From: Actinomycetota bacterium
Lineage (GTDB): Bacteria > Actinomycetota > Actinomycetes > Mycobacteriales > JACQDL01
Direction of reading: 5' to 3'
Length of the DNA: 64,000 nucleotides
Assembly: GCA_016201065.1 (NCBI GenBank)
Contig: JACQDL010000014.1
Span: 163,547 to 227,546, forward strand
A program made the position numbers and the translations under genes. Below, one piece after another: positions 47,497-57,787 of this stretch (its first letter is position 1; each line of letters opens with the position of its first letter). Below the pieces are notes generated by a model. That model was given only the letters and a program-made list of their open reading frames with translations, was not told where the DNA came from and ran no database searches.

Positions 47497-48204
47497 GTGA
47501 CCCCGCCACGGTCGGGCGGTGACGACGGGTCGCTGCGCAGCCCGCTCGGCCGGGCCTCGGTCATCATGGTCGTCTTCCTGTTCGTGCTATGGACCATCGA
47601 CCTGGTCAACCGGTACGACCACCGGCAGCTCGTGGCCGACTACGGCATCCGGCCACGCCAGGCCGATCGGCTGGTGGCCGTGCTCACCGCGCCGTTCCTG
47701 CACGTGAGCGCGGCGCACCTGGCGGCCAACGGACTGCCACTGTTCGGACTCGGGCTGGTCGTTGCCGTGGCCGGGTTCCGGCGCTTCCTCGGCGTCACCG
47801 CGGTGATCATCCTCATCAGCGGGCTGGCGGTATGGCTCTTCGCCCCGAGCAACACGGTGACGGTCGGCGCCAGCGGCGTCGTCTTCGGCCTTTTCGGCTA
47901 CCTGGTGCTGCGCGGTCTGCTCGACCGCAGGCCGCTGGACCTCATGGTCGCGGTGGGAGTCGCGATCTCCTACGGTTCCCTGCTGGGGGGGGGCATGCTC
48001 CCCAGCCAGCAGGGGATGATCTCCTGGCAGGGGCACGCTGGCGGCTTCCTCGGCGGCCTGATCGCCGCCTGGCTCTTCCGCCGGCGCCGGCCCAGGCCCG
48101 AACCGGTCGTCGCTCCCGGACCGGCAGGCCCGGGAGCGACGACCGACCCAGCAGGACACGACGGCCCACCGACGCCCGACCGGGGACCGACGTCGGCGGT
48201 GTGA
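47497..48204 (+). CDS. Rhomboid-family intramembrane protease
   Basis: A 235-aa membrane protein with six or more helices. The rhomboid signatures are HxxxN (His74, Asn78 in HLAANGLPL), catalytic Ser126 in GASGVVFGL and catalytic His180 in WQGHAGGFLGG. The C-terminal tail is Pro-rich. A run of nine G lies inside the codons for Gly164-166 (47985-47993). It starts with GTG. Its substrates are unknown. Confidence 0.85.
   Translation: MTPPRSGGDDGSLRSPLGRASVIMVVFLFVLWTIDLVNRYDHRQLVADYGIRPRQADRLVAVLTAPFLHVSAAHLAANGLPLFGLGLVVAVAGFRRFLGVTAVIILISGLAVWLFAPSNTVTVGASGVVFGLFGYLVLRGLLDRRPLDLMVAVGVAISYGSLLGGGMLPSQQGMISWQGHAGGFLGGLIAAWLFRRRRPRPEPVVAPGPAGPGATTDPAGHDGPPTPDRGPTSAV
47985..47993 (+). repeat. Nine-G homopolymer in the rhomboid gene
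   Basis: Nine consecutive G encode Gly-Gly-Gly between the Ser and His catalytic positions. Slippage by one base would remove the catalytic His and shut off the protease. It could also be a sequencing weak spot, though the frame is intact here. Confidence 0.8.
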
Positions 48205-48213
48205 TGCCGCCGG

Positions 48214-49713
48214 CTAGCTCCAGGCCAGCGCCAGCCCCGGGTCTCGTAGCATGGCGGCGAGGTCGGCGAGGAACTCCGACCCGAGCTGTCCGTCCACGAT
48301 CCGGTGGTCGAACGACATCGCGAGCTGGGTGACCTGCCGTGGTACGACATGACCATCCACCACCCAGGGCATCGGCCGGACGGCACCGAAAGCGACGATG
48401 GCCGACTCGCCCGGGTTGAGGATCGGGGTGCCCGAGTCGACCCCGAACACCCCGACGTTGGTGATCGTGATCGTGCCGCCCGACATGTCCGCCGGGGTGG
48501 TCCGGCCGGCTCGCGCGGTCTCGGCCAGCTCCCCCAGCGCGCCTGCCAGCTCGCGCATCGACATCCGGCCGGCATCCTTGATGTTCGGCACGAGCAGCCC
48601 ACGTGGCGTGGCCGCGGCGATGCCGAGGTTCACATACTCCTTGACCACTATCTCGCCGTGTTCCTCGTCCCAGGACGAGTTGATCATCGGATGCCGGCGT
48701 ACCGCGAGCAGCAACGCCCGGGCCACGAACAGCAGCGGAGTGACCTTCAGCCCCGCGAAGTCGGGCAGCGCCGCGACCCGGTCGCGGAGCTCCATCGTCG
48801 GGGTCACATCGAGGGTGAGGAACTCCGTCACGTGTGGCGCGGTGAAGGCCGAGGCCACCATCGCGGCGGCGGTGTGCTTGCGCACGCCCTTCACCGGGAT
48901 CCGCCGCTCCCGGGCCGCGTCGAACGACGGCCCGCCTGCCGCAGCGGTGGTGCCACCCGCCGAGGCGGCGTCCACATCGGCCCGGGTGATAACCCCGCTC
49001 GGTCCGGTCGGGGTGACGGTGGCGAGGTCGACGCCCAGGTCCCGGGCGTACTTGCGGACCGGTGGCTTGGCCAGCACCGCCCCACCGGCCAGCACCGCCC
49101 CACCGGCCAGCAGCTCCCCGTTCCCGTTCCCGCTCCCGTTCGGCCGGGCGGTCAGCGGTGGGTGCGCCTCGCGCACCGCATCGGCCCGCATCGGCGGCTG
49201 GGCGAAGGTGGGGTGCGCCGACGGGGTCGGCGGCCGTCCGGCGCCCCCGGCACGGCGTGGCCGCCGGACGGCCTCCGTCGCGCGGGGTCCGTAGCCGACC
49301 AGGACCGAGGTCCTGCCGCCGGGTGCCGGTCCGCCGATCAGACCCGGCTCCACCGGCTCGTCCGGCGCCGCCACGGCGACACTCGCCAGTTCGGTCAGCT
49401 CCGGGGTGGGCTGGGCCGTGTCTGCTCCGGGGCCGGGCGCGGCTGGTGTCGCCGCGGCCGGCCCGGTCGGGTCCACGTCGATGGTGATGATCGGGGTACC
49501 GACGTCGACGGTGCTGCCCTCGGCGACGTGCAGCTCGGCGACGACGCCGGCGTACGGGCACGGCAGCTCGACGGCGGCCTTGGCCGTCTCGATCTCCACG
49601 ATGGTCTGGTTGACGGTGACCGGCTCGCCGGGGCGCACGAACCACTTGAGAATCTCGCCCTCGGTGAGACCCTCGCCAACGTCCGGCAGCGCGAACTGCT
49701 TGAACTCGGGCAC
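48214..49713 (-). CDS. Branched-chain ketoacid dehydrogenase E2 (dihydrolipoyl acyltransferase)
   Basis: A 499-aa E2 subunit. It has a single lipoyl domain with the lipoylated Lys45 in IETAKAAVEL, a long Ala/Pro linker, the E1/E3-binding domain (VRKYARDLGVDLATVTPTGP, residues about 230-265), and a catalytic core ending AMSFDHRIVDGQLGSEFLAD. It takes acyl groups from E1 and hands them to CoA. GTG at 49713 follows GGAGACACC. It closes the E1alpha-E1beta-E2 operon; no E3 gene is here. Confidence 0.88.
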   Translation of the reverse strand: MPEFKQFALPDVGEGLTEGEILKWFVRPGEPVTVNQTIVEIETAKAAVELPCPYAGVVAELHVAEGSTVDVGTPIITIDVDPTGPAAATPAAPGPGADTAQPTPELTELASVAVAAPDEPVEPGLIGGPAPGGRTSVLVGYGPRATEAVRRPRRAGGAGRPPTPSAHPTFAQPPMRADAVREAHPPLTARPNGSGNGNGELLAGGAVLAGGAVLAKPPVRKYARDLGVDLATVTPTGPSGVITRADVDAASAGGTTAAAGGPSFDAARERRIPVKGVRKHTAAAMVASAFTAPHVTEFLTLDVTPTMELRDRVAALPDFAGLKVTPLLFVARALLLAVRRHPMINSSWDEEHGEIVVKEYVNLGIAAATPRGLLVPNIKDAGRMSMRELAGALGELAETARAGRTTPADMSGGTITITNVGVFGVDSGTPILNPGESAIVAFGAVRPMPWVVDGHVVPRQVTQLAMSFDHRIVDGQLGSEFLADLAAMLRDPGLALAWS

Positions 49714-49723
49714 GGTGTCTCCT

Positions 49724-50698
49724 CTAGAAGGCGAGCGAACGGTCGACCGCGTCGAGCACGCGGTCGAGGTCGGGCAGGTAGTCCTCTTCGACCCGGGAGG
49801 CCGGGTAGGGCGTGTCGAAGCCGGTGACCCGGAGCACCGGTGCCTCCAGCGTGTAGAACGCCTGCTCGGTGATCCGGGCAGCGAGCTCGGCACCGAGACC
49901 CACGTTCGCCGGAGCCTCGTGCACAACGACGCACCGCCTGGTCCGGTTCACCGACTCCAGCACCGCGGCCATGTCCAGCGGGGACAAGGCGCGCAGGTCG
50001 ATGACCTCAAGGCTGACACCGTCCGCTGCCGCGGCGCTCGCCGCCTCCAGCGCGGTCTTCACCATCGGGCCGTAGGCGAGCACCGTGACGTCGGTGCCGG
50101 GCCGGACCACCCGCGCCTGCCAGAGCGGATCAGGCGTCGCCGTCGTGTCCAGCTCCGCCTTCTCCCAGTACCGCCGCTTCGGCTCGAAGAAGATCACGGG
50201 ATCGTCGGAGGCGATGACCTGCTGGATCATGAAGTAGCCGTCCGTGGCGTTCGAACAGGCCACGACCTTCAGGCCGGCGGTGTGCGCGAAGTACGCCTCG
50301 GGCGACTCGCTGTGATGCTCCACCGCGCCGATGCCCCCGCCGAACGGGATCCTGATCACCACCGGCAGCCGCACCGCGCCCGCCGAGCGGTAGTGCACCT
50401 TCGCAAGCTGCGACACGATCTGGTCGAATGCCGGATAGACGAACCCGTCGAACTGGATCTCGCAAACCGGCCGGAAGCCGCGCATCGCCAGGCCGATGGC
50501 GGTGCCCACAATGCCGGACTCGGCCAACGGCGTGTCGATCACGCGATCCTCGCCGAAATCCTTCTGCAGGCCGTCGGTGATCCGGAAGACACCGCCCAGC
50601 TTGCCCACGTCCTCACCCATGATGACGACCTTGGGGTCCCGCTCCATTGCCCTGCGCAGACCCTCGTTGAGGGCCTTGGCCAGCGTGTACGTCGCCAT
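49724..50698 (-). CDS. Branched-chain ketoacid dehydrogenase E1 beta
   Basis: A 324-aa transketolase-type beta subunit. It has TLAKALNEGLRRAMERDPKV, VIMGEDVGKLGGVFRITDGL, the TPP-side motif GLAMRGFRPVCEIQFDGFVY, and the C-terminal domain VVVHEAPANVGLGAELAARI. It pairs with E1 alpha one base upstream (TGA-G-ATG) to decarboxylate branched-chain 2-oxoacids. Branched acyl-CoAs would prime iso/anteiso fatty acids. Confidence 0.9.
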   Translation of the reverse strand: MATYTLAKALNEGLRRAMERDPKVVIMGEDVGKLGGVFRITDGLQKDFGEDRVIDTPLAESGIVGTAIGLAMRGFRPVCEIQFDGFVYPAFDQIVSQLAKVHYRSAGAVRLPVVIRIPFGGGIGAVEHHSESPEAYFAHTAGLKVVACSNATDGYFMIQQVIASDDPVIFFEPKRRYWEKAELDTTATPDPLWQARVVRPGTDVTVLAYGPMVKTALEAASAAAADGVSLEVIDLRALSPLDMAAVLESVNRTRRCVVVHEAPANVGLGAELAARITEQAFYTLEAPVLRVTGFDTPYPASRVEEDYLPDLDRVLDAVDRSLAF

Positions 50699-50699
50699 C

Positions 50700-51815
50700 T
50701 CAGCGCGCCCCCTCGAACGACGCCAGGTAGGTCGCGAACTCCTCGCGTTGCCGGTCCAGATGTGGTGTGCCCTCGACGTACACGTCGTCGAACATCGACA
50801 GCGGCTCCGGGTCGGGCAGCGCCCGGCACCCCTCGCGGACGTGCGCGGCCAGCTCATCGGCCTCGGCCTGCACCGCATCCAGGAAGTCGGCATCGGCCAG
50901 CCCGTTACGCACCAGGTAGGCCTTGACCCGCTCGATCGGGTCCTTCAGCTTCCACGACTCCAGGTCACTGGCCAGCCGGTACCGGGTCGGGTCGTCGGAG
51001 GTGGTGTGCGCCCCCATCCGGTAGGTGTAGGCCTCGACCAGGGTGGGGCCGGAGCCCTCCCGGGCCCGGGCCAGTGCCGCCCGGGTCACCGCCAGGCAGG
51101 CCAGCACGTCGTTGCCGTCCACCCGCACACCCGGGAAGCCGAAGCCACGGGCACGCTGGTAGAGCGGGATCCGGGACTGCTTCTCGATCGGCTCGGAGAT
51201 CGCCCACTGGTTGTTCTGGCAGAAGAACACCACTGGTGCGTTGAACACGCTGGCCCACACGAACGACTCGTTCACGTCACCCTGGCTGGAGGCGCCGTCG
51301 CCGAAGTACGCGATCACCGCGCCCGGGTAGCTGCCGTCCGGGCCGCCGCCCTCGCGCTGGATGCCCATCGCGTAGCCGGTGGCGTGCAGGGTCTGCGAAC
51401 CGATCACGATCGTGTAGAGGTTGAAGTTGTGCGCGTTCGGGTCCCACCCGCCAAGGTTGACCCCGCGGAACAGGCCGAGCAGCCACAACGGGTCCACGTC
51501 GCGGCACCACGCGACGCCGTGCTCGCGATAGGTCGGAAAGACGAAATCGTCGGGTGCCAACGCCCGGCCGGACCCGACCTGGGCCGCCTCCTGCCCCAGC
51601 AAGGATGCCCAGATACCCAGCTCGCCCTGCCGCTGCAACGCCGTCGCCTCGATGTCGATCCGACGCACCAGCACCAGGTCCCGGTACAGCGCGCGGAACT
51701 CGTCGGGCGTCAGGTCGATCGAGTAGTGAGGGTGTGCGACACGCTCACCCTCCGGGCTGAGCAACTGGACGAGTTCGGGGTGGGCCTCCGCAACGGAGGG
51801 ATCACCGTCAGACAT
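50700..51815 (-). CDS. Branched-chain ketoacid dehydrogenase E1 alpha
   Basis: A 371-aa alpha subunit. The thiamine diphosphate motif runs GDGASSQGDVNESFVWA to FFCQNNQWAIS, followed by the phospho-loop-like region YRMGAHTTSDDPTRYR. TYREHGVAW lies in the substrate channel. The branched-chain subtype is favoured over pyruvate dehydrogenase by the GDG...QGDVNE segment and by the alpha-beta-E2 layout, but this is family-level judgement. It is the first gene of the operon. Confidence 0.88.
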   Translation of the reverse strand: MSDGDPSVAEAHPELVQLLSPEGERVAHPHYSIDLTPDEFRALYRDLVLVRRIDIEATALQRQGELGIWASLLGQEAAQVGSGRALAPDDFVFPTYREHGVAWCRDVDPLWLLGLFRGVNLGGWDPNAHNFNLYTIVIGSQTLHATGYAMGIQREGGGPDGSYPGAVIAYFGDGASSQGDVNESFVWASVFNAPVVFFCQNNQWAISEPIEKQSRIPLYQRARGFGFPGVRVDGNDVLACLAVTRAALARAREGSGPTLVEAYTYRMGAHTTSDDPTRYRLASDLESWKLKDPIERVKAYLVRNGLADADFLDAVQAEADELAAHVREGCRALPDPEPLSMFDDVYVEGTPHLDRQREEFATYLASFEGAR

Positions 51816-52024
51816 GCCTGTCTCCTCGTCTCGACTGCGCGCGGGGTCGCCGCGGCCGTGTGGTCCGGCACCCTGGGGTCGCGCGGCAGGTCATACCGCC
51901 GTCCCCTGGGCGCCGGTAGAGCGCCTGCGCCCTGCCGACCAGCACCCGCGACCACAACCGCAGACCGGGGAGCCGACATGTCACACCCACATCGTGCCAT
52001 CGTGACGCCACTTCCGGCTGCCGC

Positions 52025-53704
<1,680 letters not shown>

Positions 53705-53727
53705 CCGGCCTCGGGACCGCCGTCGGG

Positions 53728-56562
53728 TCAGCTGCACCCCGACGTGGAGCCGCACCCCTCACACACGTAGCAGGCGCCGGCCGGGCGCATCTTGATCCCG
53801 CAGGTGAGGCACAGCGGCGCGTCGGCTGACTGGCCCAGCACCTGTTCCAGCAGCTCGGTGGACGAGTGTGCCTCCGCTGGCGACGCCTTGACCGCCGTGG
53901 CCGCCAGCGGCGACTGCTCGCTCCGGTGCGGGTGTTCGACCGGTGCTGAGGACGCCATCGCCGTCAGGTCGACCGGCTCACCGGCCTCCTCCCGGATCTG
54001 GGTCGCCCGCTCCGACGCGGTGAAGATCCCCAGCTCGGCCCGGGTGTCGTAGGGGAGGAAGTCCAGCGCCAACCGCCGGAAGATGTAGTCCATCACCGAT
54101 GCCGCCATCCGGATGTCCGGGTCGTCGGTCATGCCCGCCGGCTCGAACCGCATGTTGGTGAACTTGGTGATGTAGGTCTCCAGCGGTACCCCGTACTGCA
54201 GGCCGATCGAGATCGCCACCGAGAAGGCATCCATCACGCCGGCCAGCGTGGAGCCCTGCTTCGACATTCGCAGGAAGACCTCGCCCAGACCGTCATCGGG
54301 GTAGGAGGAGGCGGTCAGGTACCCCTCGGCCCCGGCCACCGAGAACGAGGTGGTGTGGCTGGGCCGCCTCTTGGGCAGCCGCTTGCGCACCGGCCGGTAC
54401 TCGATCACCTTCGCCGGCGCCGTTCTGGTCTCCTGCGACGTCGCGGCGCCGGCGCCCTTCGTCGACACCGACAGCGGTTGGCCCACCTTGCAGTTGTCGC
54501 GGTAGATCGCCAGCGCCTTGAGGCCGAGCTTCCACCCTTGCCGGTAGATGTCTTCGACCTCCTCGACGGTGGCCGACTCGGGCATGTTCACCGTCTTGGA
54601 GATCGCACCGGACAGGAAGGGTTGGACGGCCGCCATCATCCGCACATGCCCCATCGGCGCGATCGACCGGGCACCCATCGCGCAGTCGAATATCGGGTAG
54701 TGCTCGGTCTTCAGCCCCGGAGCGTCGATGACGTGCCCGTGGCTGCCGATGTGCTCGACGATCGCCTCGACCTGCTCCTCGGGGTATCCCAGGGTGCGGA
54801 GCGCGCGCTGCGCGGTCTGGTTGACGAACTGCATCGAGCCACCACCGACGAGCTTCTTGAAGGTGACCAGGCCCAGGGCCGGTTCGATCCCGGTGGTGTC
54901 GACGTCCATCGCCAGCCCGGACGTGCCGGTCGGAGCCAGCAGCGTCGCCTGCGCGTTGCGCCACCCATGACGCCCCCCGATTTGCAGGCATTTGTCCCAG
55001 GCGGCAGCGGCCGCCTCCCAGACTGGCCGGTCGCGCTCGTCGACGACCCTGGCGTTCTTCGACGCTGCCTGGTGTTTGCGCATCACCCGGGTGTGCCCCT
55101 CGGCGTTGCGCGGGTAGCCGTCGTAGGGACCGACCGTGCCGGCCAGCTCGGCCGACCGGCGGTAGGCGGTGGCGGTCATCAGGCTGGTGACGGCGCCGGC
55201 CAGGGCGCGGCCACCGTCGGAGTCGTAGGCCAGGCCGGTGGCCATGAGCAGCGCACCCAGGTTCGCGTAGCCCATGCCCAGCTGGCGGTACCCACGGGTG
55301 ACCGCACCGATCTTCTGGGTGGGGAAGTCGGCGAAGCAGATCGAGATGTCCATCGCCGTGATGACCAGCTCGCAGACCTTCGTGAACGTCGCCACGTCGA
55401 AGGTCTTGTTGTCCTCGCCGAGGAACTTCAGCAGGTTGATCGAGGCCAGGTTGCAGGAGGAGTTGTCCAGGTGGACGTACTCGGCGCAGGGGTTCGAGGT
55501 GGTGATCCGGCCGGACTCGGGGCAGGTGTGCCAGTCGTTGATCGTGTCGTCGTACTGGATGCCCGGGTCGGCGCACGCCCAGGCCGCCTGGCACATCTGC
55601 TCCCACAGCCGGCGCGCCTTGACGGTCTCGATGACCTCGCCGGTCAGCCGCGCCCGCAACCCGAAGTCGCCGTCCTTCTCGACTAAGCGCATGAACTCGT
55701 CGGTGACCCGCACCGAGTTGTTCGCGTTCTGGTACTGCACCGAGTAGATGTCGCTGCCGCCGAGGTCCATGTCGTACCCGGCGCCGCGCAGCACCCGAAT
55801 CTTGTCCTCCTCGCGGACCTTGGTCTCGATGAACTCCTCGATGTCGGGGTGGTCGACGTCGAGGATGACCATCTTCGCCGCGCGGCGGGTCGCCCCACCC
55901 GACTTGATGGTGCCCGCGCTGGCGTCGGCGCCCCGCATGAAGCTCACCGGACCGGAGGCGTTCCCGCCGGAGGACAGCAACTCCTTGCTCGACCGGATCC
56001 GCGACAGGTTCACCCCGGACCCCGACCCGCCCTTGAAGATCAGGCCCTCTTCCTTGTACCAGTCGAGGATCGAGTCCATCGAGTCGTCGACAGCGAGCAG
56101 GAAGCAGGCGCTGACCTGGTGCGGGGACTTCGTACCGACGTTGAACCAGACGGGCGAGTTGAAGCTGAAGATCTGGTGCAACAGCGTGTACACCATCTCG
56201 TGCTCGAAGACCTCGGCGTCCTCCGGCGTGGCGAGGTAGCCGTTCTGCTCACCCGCGGTGCGGTAGGTCTTGACCACCCGGTCGATGAGCTGCTTGAGGC
56301 TCCACTCCCGCTGGGGTGTACCGAGCGCCCCCCGGAAGTACTTGCTCGCGACGATCTGCACCGCGTTGGGCTGCCAGAAGTCCGGGAACTCCACACCGCG
56401 CTGTTCAAAGTTGATCGACCCGTCACGCCAGTTGGTCAGCACGACATCGGTGCGCTGCCAGGTCACCTCGTCGTAGGGGTGAACACCGGGCGTGGTGTAG
56501 ATCCGCTCGATCCGCAAAGCGCCCTTGGCCTTCCCCTGCCTACGCGCACTCGCCTCTGTCAT
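53728..56562 (-). CDS. nrdJ: Adenosylcobalamin-dependent ribonucleotide reductase, class II
   Basis: A 944-aa B12-dependent reductase that makes deoxyribonucleotides with or without oxygen. Active-site blocks are FSFNSPVWFNVG, FKGGSGSGVNLSRIRSS, SNPCAEYVHLDNSSCNLASI, APTGTSGLAMDVDTTGIEP and MGHVRMMAAVQPFLSGAISK. The C terminus has a cysteine-rich tail of CxxC pairs (CLTCGIKM, CYVCEGCG) thought to relay reducing power. The ATG at 56562 has GAGGAGAC upstream. It follows nrdR by 127 bp, with no cobalamin riboswitch seen in that gap. Confidence 0.95.
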   Translation of the reverse strand: MTEASARRQGKAKGALRIERIYTTPGVHPYDEVTWQRTDVVLTNWRDGSINFEQRGVEFPDFWQPNAVQIVASKYFRGALGTPQREWSLKQLIDRVVKTYRTAGEQNGYLATPEDAEVFEHEMVYTLLHQIFSFNSPVWFNVGTKSPHQVSACFLLAVDDSMDSILDWYKEEGLIFKGGSGSGVNLSRIRSSKELLSSGGNASGPVSFMRGADASAGTIKSGGATRRAAKMVILDVDHPDIEEFIETKVREEDKIRVLRGAGYDMDLGGSDIYSVQYQNANNSVRVTDEFMRLVEKDGDFGLRARLTGEVIETVKARRLWEQMCQAAWACADPGIQYDDTINDWHTCPESGRITTSNPCAEYVHLDNSSCNLASINLLKFLGEDNKTFDVATFTKVCELVITAMDISICFADFPTQKIGAVTRGYRQLGMGYANLGALLMATGLAYDSDGGRALAGAVTSLMTATAYRRSAELAGTVGPYDGYPRNAEGHTRVMRKHQAASKNARVVDERDRPVWEAAAAAWDKCLQIGGRHGWRNAQATLLAPTGTSGLAMDVDTTGIEPALGLVTFKKLVGGGSMQFVNQTAQRALRTLGYPEEQVEAIVEHIGSHGHVIDAPGLKTEHYPIFDCAMGARSIAPMGHVRMMAAVQPFLSGAISKTVNMPESATVEEVEDIYRQGWKLGLKALAIYRDNCKVGQPLSVSTKGAGAATSQETRTAPAKVIEYRPVRKRLPKRRPSHTTSFSVAGAEGYLTASSYPDDGLGEVFLRMSKQGSTLAGVMDAFSVAISIGLQYGVPLETYITKFTNMRFEPAGMTDDPDIRMAASVMDYIFRRLALDFLPYDTRAELGIFTASERATQIREEAGEPVDLTAMASSAPVEHPHRSEQSPLAATAVKASPAEAHSSTELLEQVLGQSADAPLCLTCGIKMRPAGACYVCEGCGSTSGCS

Positions 56563-56689
56563 GAGCTGCTGTCTCCTCGAATCCTCGTCGCTCACCGCCG
56601 AACCGGCCGGCAAGACCCACCGGTCGGAACCAGTTCGCGGTATGTGTCCCACTCGGGGCAGCGGCGACCACAGCACGGCCGCCGTTTGA

Positions 56690-57190
56690 TCACGCGGTCG
56701 GTGCCCCCGCCAACGCCGACCGCGCCGCCGTGCCGATGCCCGCCTCGCGGTCAGCCCGCAGTCGGTTGATCTCGTCCTCGAAGTCCTTCAACGACGTGAA
56801 GCCCCGATACACCGACGCGAACCGCAGGTACGCGACCTCGTCCAGCTGCTGGAGCGGCGCCAGGATCGCCAAGCCCACTTCCTGCGTGGTCATCACCACC
56901 CGGCCGGTCGCACGAACCGCCTCCTCAACCCGCTGACCCAACAGAGCGAGCGCGTCATCGGTGACCGGACGCCCCTGGCACGCCTTCCGCACACCAGAGA
57001 TGACCTTCTCCCGGCTGAACAGCTCCGTCACGCCGCTGCGCTTCTGCACCAGCAACGCTGCCGTCTCCGTGGTCGTGAACCGGCGACTGCACGAGGGGCA
57101 GGACCGGCGTCGCCGCACCGCGGCACCCTCGTCGGCCGGGCGGCTATCGAGCACCCGACTGTCGTCGTGCCCGCAAAACGGACAACGCAT
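56690..57190 (-). CDS. nrdR: Ribonucleotide reductase repressor NrdR
   Basis: A 166-aa regulator with the zinc ribbon [20 protein letters not shown] (Cys3, Cys6), the second pair [10 protein letters not shown], and an ATP-cone domain ([20 protein letters not shown]). It binds NrdR boxes when dATP/ATP occupies the cone. The ATG at 57190 is fixed by the MRCPFC start of the family. Two NrdR-box candidates lie 88 and 121 bp upstream. Confidence 0.95.
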   Translation of the reverse strand: MRCPFCGHDDSRVLDSRPADEGAAVRRRRSCPSCSRRFTTTETAALLVQKRSGVTELFSREKVISGVRKACQGRPVTDDALALLGQRVEEAVRATGRVVMTTQEVGLAILAPLQQLDEVAYLRFASVYRGFTSLKDFEDEINRLRADREAGIGTAARSALAGAPTA

Positions 57191-57277
57191 GGCGGAAACC
57201 CCATCTCCGCGTCGATGCGCCGCGTGCCACAGCCGGCGTCGCCTCAACGCGGTAGCGCCTACACGATCGAACCGTAT

Positions 57278-57322
57278 CACTACTTCTAGTGGTCACGCTG
57301 ACATCAACTGCCTACATGTAGG
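57278..57322. promoter_or_regulatory. Paired NrdR boxes
   Basis: CACTA-CTTC-TAGTG (57278-57291) keeps all ten arm bases of the NrdR box CACTA-TATA-TAGTG. CCTACATGTAGG (57311-57322) is a second, weaker palindrome with the same CTA-N4-TAG core. The centres are 32 bp apart, three helical turns, as expected for paired NrdR boxes. Confidence 0.75.
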
Positions 57323-57383
57323 GACGCTACTCGGTCATGGCCGGGTGGCGCAACACGACACGCCACGATCTGGCCGGCGCCGG

Positions 57384-57782
57384 CTACAGCAGCTCGGCGA
57401 CGAGCTTCTCGACCCTGGCCCTGATCTCGTCCCGGATCGGGCGGACGGCCTCGATCCCCTTCCCGGCCGGGTCGTCGAGCACCCAGTCCAGGTAGCGGGT
57501 GCCCGGGAAGATCGGGCAGGTGTCACCGCACCCCATGGTGATGACCACGTCGCTGGCCTGCACGGCCTCATCGGTGAGGACCTTGGGATGCCCGGCGGTG
57601 ATGTCGACACCGACCTCACGCATGGCCTCGACCGCGACCGGGTTGACCTGGTCCGCGGGCGCGGTGCCGGCGGAGCGGACCTCGATGGCCGTACCGGCGA
57701 GTGCGGCCAGCCACCCGGCGGCCATCTGGGAACGGCCCGCGTTGTGCACGCAGACGAACAGCACGGAGGGGCGATCGCTCAT
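57384..57782 (-). CDS. arsC: Arsenate reductase (LMW phosphatase type)
   Basis: A 132-aa arsenate reductase. The P-loop is CVHNAGR (Cys11-X5-Arg17). Two further cysteines, Cys85 and Cys89 (MGCGDTCPIFPG), give the three-cysteine thioredoxin-type relay. It converts arsenate to arsenite for export. It begins 5 bp after the Acr3 gene, so they form one operon. Confidence 0.92.
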   Translation of the reverse strand: MSDRPSVLFVCVHNAGRSQMAAGWLAALAGTAIEVRSAGTAPADQVNPVAVEAMREVGVDITAGHPKVLTDEAVQASDVVITMGCGDTCPIFPGTRYLDWVLDDPAGKGIEAVRPIRDEIRARVEKLVAELL

Positions 57783-57787
57783 CGTGG

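Noticed and set aside
49065-49110. Repeat GCCCCACCGGCCAGCACC in the E2 linker
   Set aside because: It is an in-frame duplication in the flexible Ala/Pro linker, common in E2 proteins and not informative.
56563-56689. Cobalamin riboswitch before nrdJ
   Set aside because: The gap is only 127 bp and no B12-box-like sequence or suitable fold was seen.
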